Notes: generated from the sequence alone by a model not told the origin. 64,000 bases of DNA from Paraspadella gotoi (GCA_051294375.1 JBJCIZ010000744.1:1478262-1542261); one strand, 5' to 3'. Counted from the first letter of the stretch, positions 22,001 through 33,316 are shown. Made by a program: numbers and translations.

Positions 22001-25000
22001 CGTAGAAACATAGAACGTCCTGGCCAACTCTGCGCAAATCCTTCACTAGCTGCAGGACCCACCCCGAAGGCTGTATAGAAGCACGACGAGACAAGAAGTT
22101 GTCAAAACCCGCAGCAGATGAACTCTTCAGAGGAGGAACCCTCCTCTGATCCGGAAACGGAGGCGTCGTCGTCGACTTGCGCAGGATAGGGCTCGACGAG
22201 GAAGGCGTGACGCAGTCACCCGCTCGCGGAGCGCGAAGGCCGATCCGCCGCCGAAGAGGCCGCCAAAAGAACGCGAAGAGACTCCAAGTCGGTGGCAGAA
22301 CCAACGAGATCGACGAAGAAGGCGGAAATGGCGAACAGAGGCGTCCAAGAACCATGAAAGAAAACGTTACATGGAAAAAAAGAGAGAAATCATTGAAAAA
22401 TGACAGTCTCAAAAAAGAACCCCAAAAAAACACCCCACAAACAAGCAAGCAAGCCTGAGCCGCCCCTCACACCACCGGTGGTGCCAGGGGTGGACGGTGG
22501 GATGGTTGTTGGTGGGGAAGAACCATGAAGAATCCCGGTTTCCACTTGGAACCATAAATTTCTATCATGTAGTTCTTCCCCACCAAACAAGTGAGCCCTG
22601 TAACAAGACCAGGGCGAAGGCCCGACAAAAAAACAAACAAAGTCGAGTTAGGTGGGGCACAGGAGGAAAACCCTCTGTACGCCGAATGTACGCCAAAAAA
22701 AGGCGAAAAACCAAAAAACGAATAAGAAAGAAGTACTCACCGAGCGAAGACTCTCCAACTCACGGAACGGACGACGGGCGAACTCCTTTAAATTCGCTGA
22801 CCGAACGCTAGAAAGAGCGTTGCTAATTGGAAGTAGAACTGCCTCCATCTGAAGGGGCATACTTCGGCCTGACCAGAAAAGCCCGGAATGGCTGATGGTG
22901 GAGGCGGTGGAAGGCGGCGGCGAAAGGCGCGGCGGAAGAGACATGAGGGTAGTCTAGTTGAAAACACGCGCCTCAGTCCAAAAAACGGAGAAGCACTGGA
23001 CAAACAAGGGGGCCGAAACAAGGTTCTTTCCCCCTGTGCAGCCGTACTAAGCGCCGAGGGCAAACGAGAGGGCCGAGTCGCGGCTCTTCCCTCCGCAGCC
23101 GCGCAGGGTGCGTCGAGGGCAAGCGAAAGGCCGAGTCAAGGCTCTCCCTCCGAAAGCCACGCACAACGAAGACGAAAAAGATGGCGGCCGTGAAGAGAAA
23201 ACTTCAAAAAAGCCCACGTGTTGAAGAATATCTGTATTCTGAACTCCAAAAAAAGAGAAACAAAAAAATATGCAAAATTATTTCAACAAAAATAATCAAA
23301 AAATTATTTTCGTAAAAAAGCCGTGGAGACTGTGAGCGCAAAGGCGCGAACAGAAGAAGTGATTCTGTCTCCGTTGTCGGCGTACTGAGGTAGCGTACGG
23401 GAGGGGAAAGAGAAGGCGGGGAAGAGGAGTTTTCCTCTTCGTTTTTCTCTCGGGAGATGTCGCGTTTGGAGAGCAGATGCTCACTGTTGGTGGGAGAGAA
23501 ACTACATGATAGAATCCTCGCTTACATAATTTCCCTCTCCAAACCTGTCTCTCTCTCTCTCTCCCCCTCTCCTTCCTCCACTGCTCTCTCCCCCAACCCC
23601 TCTCTCTTTCACCCCCTCTCCTTCCTCCACTCCTCTCTCCTTTCTTCTATCCTTTCACCTTCCTTCCTCCACTCCTCTTTCTCCCCCCTCACTTCCGCCT
23701 TCCTCCACTCCTCTCTCTCTCTCTCCTTCAACCTCCCCACCCCTGAAGACCCTCGCCCTCCACCAACTGGAAGGCTCCCTCTCCGCGCCTCTACGCCTCC
23801 TGGTCTTCTCGCCTCCGGCGACAACTGGCGCTCCTCGAAGCCTCCGTCGACTTCGCAGAGGACAATCAGCTGGAGGTGGAGGAGGCGGCGACGATGGAGG
23901 GCGCCTTCTTGGAGGCGGGGGAGTTGAGGGCGGAGATGAGGCGTCACTTGGAGGAGGCGGAGAGGGGGAAGAGGATGAGGGACGGGGTGAAGGTGGTCAT
24001 TGCGGGGAAGCCTAACGCGGGTTCGTTTTGAAATGAAGGTGTAATCTTTATTATCTGTCTTGCCATTAAGTATTACTACTTTCATTTATCTTAAATCTTG
24101 CTTAATGTACAAAAAAAAAAAAAACTTTCAATTTTGTTCGTTTGATTGATAAGGATTAATCATTAGGAAGTTTGTAAGCTGTCGTTGCATCGCTTTGTTA
24201 ATAACGAAATGATTTGGTATTCACACCCCAAAAAGATGAAAATAAAACCATTAAATATTGGAGATTTGATTTTTAATAATATTAAAAATGAAAATATTAT
24301 ATTATATTACGTTATATTTTCTGCCAAAACCATATAATCTTCTTTAATCGATTTTTTTCCCCTGCCCACTTACTCCGCAGGCAAGAGCAGCCTGTTGAAC
24401 CGCCTCTTACGTCGCGAGGCGGCCATCGTGACTCCGTTGGCCGGGACGACTCGCGACGTGATCGAGGGGTTTCTCAACCTGGAGGGATTCCCGGTCGTCT
24501 TCAGCGACACGGCCGGGTTGAGGGAAGAGGATTCCGCGACGGACCCGGTCGAGAGGTTCGTCCAATCACGAGCCGAGAAAACAAAGAAAACTAGATTGAT
24601 TTGTTTTGGTTACGGAATTTGCAAAAATGGGGAAGAAAATTCTGTTGAAAAAAATTCCAAAACCAAAACGAAATTCGTTATTTCAAGTGACAAAAAAATT
24701 CAGGAGTTTTTATTAAGAACAAATAAATTCGTTTAAATATTTTACGCCTGGAAAATACAAAATAAACAATGTCACCATTTCAATGACTAAAAATGTTTTA
24801 TTTTGAATTAAAACATTTATGTACCTATTAACGTTTTCACGTATAGCCGACCGCTCTGATCTCTCCATCTCTCTCTTTCCCGGCACTCTGGGCAGGTCTT
24901 CCTTCTGATCTCTCCTACCGTTCTAACGCTGCTCTGTCTGTACATTATTATCCCAATACGTTTAAAAAGATATTTTTTTTTTTTTTTTTGAAAAGAAAAT

Positions 25001-28000
25001 CAGAGCAAAACAAATAATTGCTGGGGAAATGTTGTCAAAAATTCTTATGTCAACAATAAACTGGAGAACAAATAAGGGTGTTAAGGATAAAAATGTCAAA
25101 TAAACGGCTCCAAGAGAGATCGGATACCAGCAAGTCACAAGTCGAACCTCCGTCCACATGGGAGACGGCAACTCGAATACGGGGGACTATCGGGAAAGCG
25201 AGCAGGTACCCCGTTTCTACGGACTGAGAGCAGACACGCAAGAGTCTCTCAAAAAAGTGCTTAGGACGTTTTTGCAGATATCTAAGCTGCTATTCGTGCT
25301 CTGGAGTTTGGCGAAAATCATTTTCAAATTTTGGAAGCATCCAGGTCCCAATGCCACGAAGGTTGAGTATGACAACCCAGCAGGGATGGAAGCCAATCGT
25401 CGGCGGGCGGCAGTTTGCCTCTCGGTAACTTAGCTATCGTTTTGGCCGTGCGGCGAGCTCGTTCCGAGGCAATAGGTGGCTGTTGAGGATGGTATTGCCA
25501 ACAACACGTCCTGGCCGGAAGGGGAAGGGACAGTAATATCAAAAGGCTGTGGGTGCGTTCTTTGTTCCGAATCATTCTTTTAAAAATATTGAAAATATAT
25601 GAAGAATCATTGAAAAAATATTGTAAAAATATTGAAATATATAAATTATAGAATAAATTATAACATATTGAAAAAAATTATTGAAAAATAAAAACTAAAA
25701 TTAACCTCATTTTTTTCCCGTATTTTCAGAGAAGGCGTTTCCCGAGCGAAGACTCGAATCTCCGAAGCCGACGTCGTCGTCGTCGTCGTCGACGTCGCGA
25801 CGTCGCGACGACAAAGAGTGGACGATCGATTCGCATCTTCGTCAATTAGGATTCGATCCAATCGGGAGCCGCATTTTCGTATTTTTCCTGGAATATTTAT
25901 AAATATTGGAAAGGTGGGATTACAAATGTTCAATGTTGTGAATTTAAAACGAAAAAAATACATATGTTATTATCGAAACCCTTCTACGATTTTTCATATG
26001 TTAGGGTCCTCAACACAAGCAATTTTATCAGATGAGAGTCATTCGCCAGACAACTCTGAGCATTTAAAGAGTTTGGATAGTTGCTTCTCATGAACTTCGG
26101 CGGTCCTACTACTCTGTCAAGTTTGTTAAGTCAACTGAATCAATCCCTAAAAAAAATTCACTCGTCAAAAAAAATTAATAAAAAAACGAAACCAATGTCA
26201 TTTTTTTCACACAAATCAAATATTAAAGCCGCGCGAACAACATTAACTCGAAGTAAAGCTAAAGACTTTTAAATATTGTTTAATAAAAGGACGAACACTT
26301 TGATCTCCGATCGCTCACTGACACACGATCATATTAACTTCCTTGTTCCTCGCAAAAGTTTCTTACCATCTGGCTTCTCTTCCCCCCTTTTCCATTTGTT
26401 CGCAATGAGGTATATTTTTAGGCTGTGTTTGCTCTCTTTTATTGTGTTGTTAATATCTTTTGTCTTAGTTCTTCTGCTCCTTTTTTTAAATGATCTTTTT
26501 CCCGAAGTTTACCCGATTTTGTACTTAATTGTTTGTGTTGCTATCGGACTTTCCGAGTCCCCATCTCGTCTCGATCGCTTTATCAACAACTTGGCTTTCT
26601 GCGCGGTCGCAGCCGACCCAGAATCTCCTCAATTTGTTTTGAATTTTTTTTCTCGACGGCCTAACGTCGATCCTAATTACGAATGTATACGAAGTAAAAG
26701 TCCTTACGCCTTCGCAGTTGCTAACGCGGTGTTGACCGAAACCTTGGAGAAATTCTTGCGATTCGGCGGGGATCTTCGCTGGAGATCTAGGTGTGTGTGA
26801 CACTGTGTGGGTAAAAGGTGACCAAAAAAATGTTGTCCGTTATTTTAAATAAAATAAGAACAGATTTACTCCTGTACAAATATAAAAGCCACTTTTAGCT
26901 TTAGCCTGATCCGAAGCTGAGGGACTGTTTATATTGAATTGTTTATATTGAACTGACAACAATAATTCTGTCTTCAAATGTTTCAGTTGTATAGAACTAG
27001 AAGGACCACTCCCATAACAAACGTTTATGTTAAATAAAAACTTGAGGGCTATTGAAGGCTTGAGGAAATAGAGGGAAAATAATATATTTCGCGTAGAGTA
27101 AAAACGAGAGAATGTATCGCTAGACAAAATATACCGAGGGGCAAGAAGAGTAGGATAAAAAAAAATAGGAAAAGCAAGCAAGCAATTACTTTTGCTAATT
27201 TTTTTAACACCCAGCAATAAAAACACGTTGCTTCATGTCGCGGCCGAAAGCGGAAATCTCGTCTCGCTCGACTTCTTACTAGAGAAAGGTCTTTCCGTGA
27301 ACGCTCGCAACGTTTCTGGGGAGACGCCGTTTTTGAGCGCCGTTCGAGTCCGTCGATATTTTATAGACGGAAACTTGAGCGTTCTCCGCCGTCTTCGCGA
27401 GAAAGGCGCCGAAGTCAACGCGGTCGACCGTGATGGCCAGAACTTTCTTCACCATCTCGTCAAAACATCCTCCGGNNNNNNNNNNCGCTCGACTTCTTAC
27501 TCGAGAAAGGTCTCTCCGTGAACGCTCTCGACGTCTCTGGGGAGACGCCGCTTTTGAGCGCCGTTCGAGTCCGTGGATATTTTATAGACGGAAACTTGAG
27601 CGTGCTCCGGCGTCTTCGCGAGAAAGGCGCCGAAGTCAACGCGGTCGACCGTGATGGCCAAAACTTTCTTCACCATCTCGTCAAAACATCCATCGGTTTT
27701 TTCTTCTATAATAATCACTCGTGGCAATTGACGACCCGGCTCGTTTCCTTCGCCGTGGAAATCGGCGTAGACTTTGGGCGTCGGGATCGCTGGGGTCGAA
27801 CGCCGGCGCAATTTGCCCGATATCATGGTCGACGTAATGCTTATCTCTGTCGCCTCGCCGAGTTGCTAGCGTCTTCAAGCTCGATTCCCTCCCAGAATCC
27901 ACCACCTCGTCGTCCCTCGACCGTCGAACGCCCCGAAGTGTCGCCCGTTCCGTCCAATTCGTCGCCTTCGGAGAGGCTCGTCCAAGGGATCTCGAATCCT

Positions 28001-30834
28001 TCACCCGACGTCACACGAAGCGCTCGCCCCAAATCGAAGAGAAATAAAAAGAAAAAAAATGAGAAAAAGTTGGAGACGGGTTCCGCGAAGCCGAACCGGA
28101 TCGCCGACGCTTCTGCGACTCTTAACGGGGTCGCCGACGCTTCGGAGGTCTTCTGTTCCATCTGCATGGAAAGTTCGCGAGAATCCGCCTTGATTCCTTG
28201 CGGACACTTGTATTGTCAAACGTGCGCGAATCGGATGCGCATCTGCGCGATGTGTCGGGGAAAGGTGACGGGGACTTTGAGGATATTCCTCTGAATCTCG
28301 ATCCAACCGTTCATCAGCGGCCATTGGTGCCGGAGGCAAGTCATTCGCCTCCCAACCCAAAAGGTCCGGGGTTCTGGCCCGGTGGTCGCCTCGCAGTTAA
28401 GAGGGACGGGGCGCTTAACCCGCCTGTAACACGGTGTTACAGCCTGATCCGAAGCTCAGGGACTGCTTACATTGAACGGTTCTGTTAGTTCTATCGTTTG
28501 TGCGCTGGTTTTCATGTCCCATTTTATTTTTGTAGTTAATTTACAATTATACATATATTGTTTCTCCGGTCTTTGGTTGAAAGTTTTTAGGAGGTGATAG
28601 CTCATTTACTTACACATTTACACATTTAAATTTACACATTTACACTCTTACACATTTACCTACACATTTACTGACATTTACTTTGGGTAATGTTAAACGA
28701 ATGCTTTGACGATGACCGTTATGTTTTTAAATTTGTCTATTTTTTTAAGTTTGATATTTTTTTTGTAACGACGGAACTCAGAGATTCTATAAACTTCACA
28801 AAACTTTGATCGGGCTTTCGTTGACTTCGACAATCATCGAGAAACATATATATTAATGCAATCTCTCTAAAAGGGACGATGATTGCAATGATTCCTTCGG
28901 TGTTATTGTCGATGGTGATTCCCTTCTATTCGATGGTAGTTGCCTTTTGCGTCCTAATGTACTCGACAAATCGCATCGCATTCCCCTTATTCTTTGGATT
29001 CTCACTCCTCCGATTCCTGCTCCTCTCGTCCGATCTTTCTTATTTTTACCTTCTGGAGTCGATTCTCTTCGTCCTCGTCTTCTCTTATTATTATTTAGCG
29101 CGCAAACCCGATCTTCCCCCGATTCACTATCTCGGTCGCCTCCTTCTCAATGTCAGTTGACGTTGGAAAGCGTGGCCCCTGGTTTCCTTTTCGAAGCCTT
29201 CCTCCGAATCGAGGGAGTGCACCACAACGGTTCTTCTCCACATCTCATCGACGGGGACCCACTTTTCCGACGCCATCTCATCGACGCGTCTCGACGCGAG
29301 ATTCTCCATACTTCCGATTCGGACTTGAATCGGCGAAAACCGTTGGGGAGATTCTTTGATGCACGTCGCCGCCGCCAACGGGAACTCCGACCCTCTCGAC
29401 TTTCTCTCCAAAGATCTTCGATTGAACGATCGAAACTTGGCGGATGAAGACGCCTCTCATGAGCGCCGTCCATCCGCGCCCTTCCTCTTTTATTTCCGAA
29501 AGCGGCGACGGTTAATTTCTCGGAAGACTCCGTCGTAAAGGACGCCCGCCTGGACCCCGTCGATAAGTCCGCCTTCAACTTCCTTCACGTTTTCGTCGAT
29601 CGCTTTTCCGAGAAATGCGAAGATGACGAGAAGGAAGCTTTAGATTTTAATCTCCTTCGCTTTAGATTCTAATTTCCATTTCGTGGATTGAAATCGGATT
29701 CTCGTAGATTTAAATCGGATTCTCGTGAATTGAAATCGAGGCATCTCCCGACAGCTGGCGTTCAGGCCTTGAGTCAGGGCTTTGGACCATCAGCGACCAC
29801 CCCATGTCGGTGGCGTGTTTATAAAAGTACCATCACACTTTAAGTTTAACGAGCTTGATCGTGAGGGGATTGAACCCGGAACTCACGCTTGGGAGGCGCA
29901 TTGAGGATGCGCCACAATTCGCTCTCTCTTATTCTTTCATAAAACTATCATTATCAAGATTATGATTATAACTATGATTATCCAATCAAACACTATGATT
30001 TTTAACTCATTCAGTTACATAGTATTTGTTATAAAATCTTCTTTTATGCCAAATCATGGCAACGCAACGAATTATTTTTGTTTGCGTTATTGTGCTAATG
30101 AGCATAAAGCGTTCGTTTATTATTATTACTCGAGATGGCTTAGTTTTTGCCTTTTTGAGTAAAAATATTTGTAAAATGATTTCTACTCGACTTACAACAT
30201 TGAACAACAGTTGAATTTTTATTTTAATTAAAATTGTTAATTATTTTCTATATTTTACATTATTAAAAAGAAGTTTAACCTATAATAAGGAATATAAACT
30301 AATTAAAAGATCTCTTCAATACGAAAATGCTCATCCCCATCTCATTTTCCTGACCGAATAAAAGATTCGTCCCCACAAACACCTCGTCGCCTCCTCGTTA
30401 TCAATAAGACGGACCTCCTCCCATCTTCAGACCACCCATCCCCCGACCTCCCACCCGACCTCGCGACCCGTTGGCCGCCCACGGCGATCAACGTCTCCTG
30501 CATCACCGGCTTCCGGGCCGTCGCCCGCCTCGAGTCTCTCCTCGCCGCAGCCGTCGCCGATCTCTGCGGCGTCGGAAGCGGCGAAGGCGGCGTCCCCAAC
30601 GCCTTGAAAGTCGTTGCGACGCGAGCCCGTCACCGGGAGCACGTCCGCGCCTGCGTCGCGGCGCTGGAGGATTGCTTGCGGCGCCGGGAGGAAGAGGAGG
30701 AGGCGTTGGTGGACGCGTCGATGGTCGCCGACGATCTCGGCGTCGCCGTCGCTCATTTGGGGAGAATCACCGGCGTCGTGAGGACGGACGACATTCTCGA
30801 CATCGTCTTCAAGGAATTTTGCGTCGGGAAGTAA
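19052..30834 (+). CDS. GTPBP3: GTPBP3: mitochondrial tRNA 5-taurinomethyluridine GTPase (MnmE/TrmE family)
   Basis: Seven phase-compatible exons: 19052-19242 ([19 protein letters not shown]), 19842-19981 ([20 protein letters not shown]), 20331-20507 ([25 protein letters not shown]), 23749-24020 (helical region, [12 protein letters not shown]), 24381-24555 ([11 protein letters not shown]-loop, AGTTRDV G2, DTAGLRE G3), 25730-25878 (EGVSRARTRISEAD) and 30365-30834 ([11 protein letters not shown]4, [16 protein letters not shown] end with the conserved C-x-G-K cysteine). These match the TrmE N-domain, helical domain, inserted G-domain and C-terminal motif in order. With MTO1 the enzyme modifies the wobble uridine of mitochondrial tRNAs. 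A one-base shift near 23786 breaks exon 4, probably a sequence error. The N-terminal targeting exon is not found. Intron 6 (25879-30364) contains other genes. Confidence 0.92.
20236..20291. repeat. Copy of a dispersed repeat (CCTGGTTCCAA family)
   Basis: The segment CCTGGTTCCAA..CAGGACCCGTT..GGGGCACAGAAGATA recurs near 37283, 38853 and 41889. Here it sits in GTPBP3 intron 2, about 40 bases before exon 3. No terminal structure is clear. Confidence 0.5.
20950..22590. mobile_element. Inverted-repeat-bounded element in GTPBP3 intron 3
   Basis: The ~50-base segment at 20951-21003 is repeated in inverted orientation at about 22512-22565; both contain a GGTTCC..GGAACC-type core and a GTTCTTCCCC tract. 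The right arm is also part of its own foldback: TTGGTGGGGAAGAAC (22509-22523) pairs perfectly with GTTCTTCCCCACCAA (22572-22586). The ~1.5 kb interior is GC-rich, unlike the AT-rich introns, with a 274-codon open frame on the minus strand (21624-22448) that I could not assign. A DNA transposon, a foldback element or a retroelement fragment are all possible. Confidence 0.55.
22640..23220. repeat. GC-rich repeat-like block next to the inverted-repeat element
   Basis: A purine-rich block containing two imperfect tandem units near 23038-23165 (each with GAGGGCAA-CGA-AGGCCGAGTC followed by GGCTCTTCCCTCCG-like sequence). It probably belongs to the same inserted material as 20950-22590. No protein family is recognised on either strand. 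Confidence 0.35.
26405..28294 (+). CDS. Membrane-anchored ankyrin-RING protein nested in GTPBP3 intron 6
   Basis: Exon 1 at 26405-26790 starts at ATG and encodes two adjacent hydrophobic helices (about residues 4-45), then a region ending in [12 protein letters not shown] before GTGTGTG. Exon 2 at 27215-28294 joins in phase and holds ankyrin repeats ([37 protein letters not shown]), a low-complexity serine/proline and lysine linker, and a C-terminal RING-like finger ([25 protein letters not shown]). Such proteins are usually E3 ubiquitin ligases; substrate and location are unknown, and the hydrophobic N-terminus suggests a membrane. A 10-N gap at 27476-27485 splits exon 2 and the 211 bases before it are nearly repeated after it, so the number of ankyrin repeats is uncertain. 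The gene lies on the same strand inside an intron of GTPBP3. Confidence 0.78.
27265..27696 (+). repeat. Near-identical 211-base duplication flanking a 10-N gap
   Basis: 27265-27475 and 27486-27696 differ at only a handful of positions, and the join is a 10-N run. Either it is a real tandem ankyrin duplication or, more likely, two alleles placed end to end at a scaffold join. Confidence 0.75.
27476..27485. other. Assembly gap, 10 N
   Basis: Join between two near-identical 211-base ankyrin-coding segments. Confidence 0.95.
28395..28500. repeat. Dispersed repeat fragment with a perfect palindrome
   Basis: GTAACACGGTGTTAC at 28426-28440 is a perfect palindrome. It is followed by AGCCTGATCCGAAGCT and a tail that recurs at 26903-26945, so two related repeat ends flank the ankyrin-RING exon 2. 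Confidence 0.4.
28879..29672 (+). pseudogene. Decayed relative of the ankyrin-RING gene
   Basis: A hydrophobic N-terminal frame (28879-29160) is followed by ankyrin-like text in changing frames: [19 protein letters not shown] near 29356-29410, then [17 protein letters not shown] near 29550-29605, corresponding in order to [16 protein letters not shown] and [16 protein letters not shown] of the neighbour. No RING finger follows. Frame changes and stops break it. It may be a genuine tandem-duplicate pseudogene, since it is clearly more diverged than the haplotype copies elsewhere in the window. Confidence 0.55.
29745..29940 (-). repeat. tRNA-derived SINE-like element
   Basis: Read on the minus strand, 29935 downwards gives a tRNA-like head: a GTGGCGCAT A-box-like motif and GGGTTCAATCCC, a good B box, at the spacing of a tRNA gene, followed by an unrelated body. 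The acceptor stem does not pair well, so this is a SINE head and not a functional tRNA gene. Confidence 0.5.
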
Positions 30835-31048
30835 AGACGCTTGAAGGAGGTTGTTGTTGTTGTCATTCTCAATGCGGATCTTCGTAAAGGATTTGAGTGT
30901 TTTGACTGATTTGAAAAGTTTAACGTTGTTTAAACGAATCTTAATTCATTTATTTTACGATCGTATTGGTTTTTTAACATCCCCTTTTTTGTTTAAATTC
31001 ATGTTTTTTTTTGGTTTTAAACTCAAGATTTTAATTAATGCAAACGCG

Positions 31049-31817
31049 ATGGAGAGACTGATCGCTCCCGACGGACACGAATCTCTTCAAAGACTCAAAA
31101 GGAAATTCCGCTGCGATTCCTGCCAAGTGGAGGACGACTTCCCTCGCGATTCCTGCGCTCGAATCTCCGTCGATCCAGTCACGTGTCCCCTTAACCTCGA
31201 TAGAATTCTCGATCCGCATCTTCCCAATTATTTCGACGGCAAAATTCGTTTTCGATGCTTCGTCGAAGGATGTCTTTTATAGTTGCTGCGGAGATTGCTA
31301 CGTCGAAAGGCAATGGGTTGCTGTGGAGACCAACGGTCGCTGCCCTTGCGTTTCGATTACGAAGGAAGGTTCCGCTGCCAATTGGTTTTTCTTCGTTTTT
31401 GTCGTCGTCGCTTGAATCCAAATCTGGTTGAGCAGCAGCAATACGATAAGGAGTTGAAGGCGGCCGTGCTGGAGTACAAGGCGCAAAAGAGGAGGCAAGA
31501 GGAGAGAGCGAGGAAGGATGAGGAGAAGATAGAGTATTTGTTGGGGAAGAGGAAGAGGAGGAGGAGGAGATTTCGAAATTCGGCCAATCATCGAGAGGCA
31601 CGACAAGTCGGTGCGGTACGAGACGCTCCAAGACTATCGTAACCAAGACGTCGTTTCAGACGTCGGCAAGGACGATCTTGAGGTCGGCAACGACGATCTT
31701 GAGGTCGGCAAGGACGATCTTGAGGTCGGCAACGACCATCTTGAGGTCGGCAACGACCATCTTGAGGTCGGCAATGGCGAAGATTGGGATGGAAATTATC
31801 AGTGCCAAACTCGGTGA
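31049..31817 (+). CDS. Unrecognised cysteine-rich protein with heptapeptide repeats, broken frame
   Basis: ATG at 31049 opens a frame with cysteine pairs (FRCDSCQVEDD, DPVTCPLNLDR, FRCFVEGC) ending at TAG 31280-31282. In the next frame the theme continues (CCGDCYVERQW, NGRCPCVSITK), then a third frame carries a charged helix (YDKELKAAVLEYKAQKRRQE) to about 31560. The end has five 21-base units (31662-31766) encoding V-G-[KN]-D-[DH]-L-E. The cysteine spacing resembles a zinc-binding fold but I cannot name it. Either short introns or one-base errors separate the frames. It starts 215 bases after the GTPBP3 stop, on the same strand. Confidence 0.35.
31662..31766 (+). repeat. Five 21-base tandem repeats, in frame
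   Basis: Unit GTCGGCAA[GC]GAC[GC]ATCTTGAG, five full copies and a partial sixth. Each unit is seven codons, so copy number can change without a frame change. Confidence 0.8.
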
Positions 31818-31829
31818 TCTTTTTTGTGG

Positions 31830-32445
31830 ATTGTTGACAAATGCCCGGATGTGACCGATGTTGTCATCGCCAACAGGATCGGTAAGTGGGCTGTTAAACG
31901 CGCAATTGCTCGGTCAGAGACATCGGCCCGGTCATTGGGCAGTTCCATTTATGTCGAGCCAATCGTCTACTTGCTGGGAAAATGTAAAAATAAATAATGA
32001 GGTTTCAACAGTAGTGAGCCATGTTTATTAATGAAAAATCTTTGATTTGAGTTGCAACAGTAGTGAGCCAAGCTTATTAATAAAAAATTTTGATTAGGTT
32101 GCACAAGTGATTAGGTTAATTTTGTTTTGAAAGGTTTTTTTTTCGAAGCTAAAATGTTCTGTCTTTTCTCATCGAAATCGTCTTTTCCTGCGGGAAAAAT
32201 AAAAACAAATTTTGTTTTAAAAAATCTTTGCATCATCAAATTTAGCTTTTTTGATTTTGGTTTTTCCACATATTCACTCCATTTCATTCTCTCTTCGAAT
32301 CATTTTATTCTTTTCTCTTAATATACATCTTCATTAACTCCATATCAATCTCTCTTCACATTCATATCATTCTCTCTTCACATTCATTTATTCTCTCTTC
32401 ACATCTTCTTTTATTCTCTCTTCACCCCCATATTCATTTGCATCA
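31830..32445. other. Spacer between convergent genes
   Basis: AT-rich sequence with a repeated ~45-base phrase (GTAGTGAGCCA..TTATTAATAAAAA at about 32010-32035 and 32050-32090). The right part holds TCTCTTCACATTCAT-type repeats (32335-32430). No gene seen; the adjoining genes end towards each other here. Confidence 0.4.
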
Positions 32446-32451
32446 TCTTCT

Positions 32452-33316
32452 TCACCTCTTCGAAGTCCAAACGACACGAAACTCTGGCTCCTCTTCCTTC
32501 TCTGCTTCGACGGCGACGTTCTCGACGGCGACAGTCTGCATTTCGCCATTTCCGAGAAATCATTTCCGGTCATTTTTGACAACCAAGGCCAACAACACTC
32601 TACCTCTTTCTCTCAACACTAACTTGATCTCGAACATTTTCCGAATCCGCCTCCACGTTGATGGGCGTCTCCTGCTGAAGAGGCTGCGGCTGTGCTGTCT
32701 CCTCCGCCGCCGGCTCCGGCGCCGGCTCCGGCTCCAAGACAGGCTGCGCCGGCTGGTTGACATCCTCGACGGGAGCACGTGAACGCCGTCGCGGTCTGAT
32801 CATCCCCTGCTGATCCTCCGCGTTCCAGTAGCTAACGACACAAACTTCCTTTACATTCCTTTTCCTTTAACTCTCTTTAACTTCCCCTAACTTTTCTAAA
32901 ACTTCTTTTAACTTTCTTTAATTTCCACTAACTTGATATTCCTTTCACGTCAACTCGAGTTCCTTTCCATCCCAGACTCACCTGGCCACTGATCTCGACT
33001 TGGCGCTTAAAAACGGCGGCGGCGGCGGGAGATTAGGCCACTGCCGATTGGGGTCCGCCGAATTTGGATATTGCCGATTGGGGTCCGCCGAATTGGGATA
33101 TTGCCGATTGGGTTTCGCCGAATTGGTCCACTGCCTACTCGGTTCCGGCCCTTGCATGTTCGAGTTCAAGTTGTGTTTCTCTATTCCCCGATTCTGCGTT
33201 AAACCAATATCCAGTTTTATGTAATTAAATTTAATTTGATTTAATATTGTATTCTTTATTTCTCTTTATCTATCTATCTATCTAGTTTTCTATCTACCCA
33301 TCTTCCTCTATAATTA

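Noticed and set aside
23457-23927. 156-codon plus frame and 158-codon minus frame over a CT-rich tract
   Set aside because: The left part is (CT)n low complexity before the GTPBP3 exon 4 acceptor, and the right part is GTPBP3 exon 4 in the wrong frame.
28615-28680. Regular ACACATTT-type repeats suggestive of a CRISPR-like or telomeric array
   Set aside because: Short, irregular simple repeats with no constant spacing and no spacers; ordinary low complexity.
29880-29940. Possible functional tRNA on the minus strand
   Set aside because: The A and B boxes are present but the acceptor stem does not pair; kept as a SINE head.
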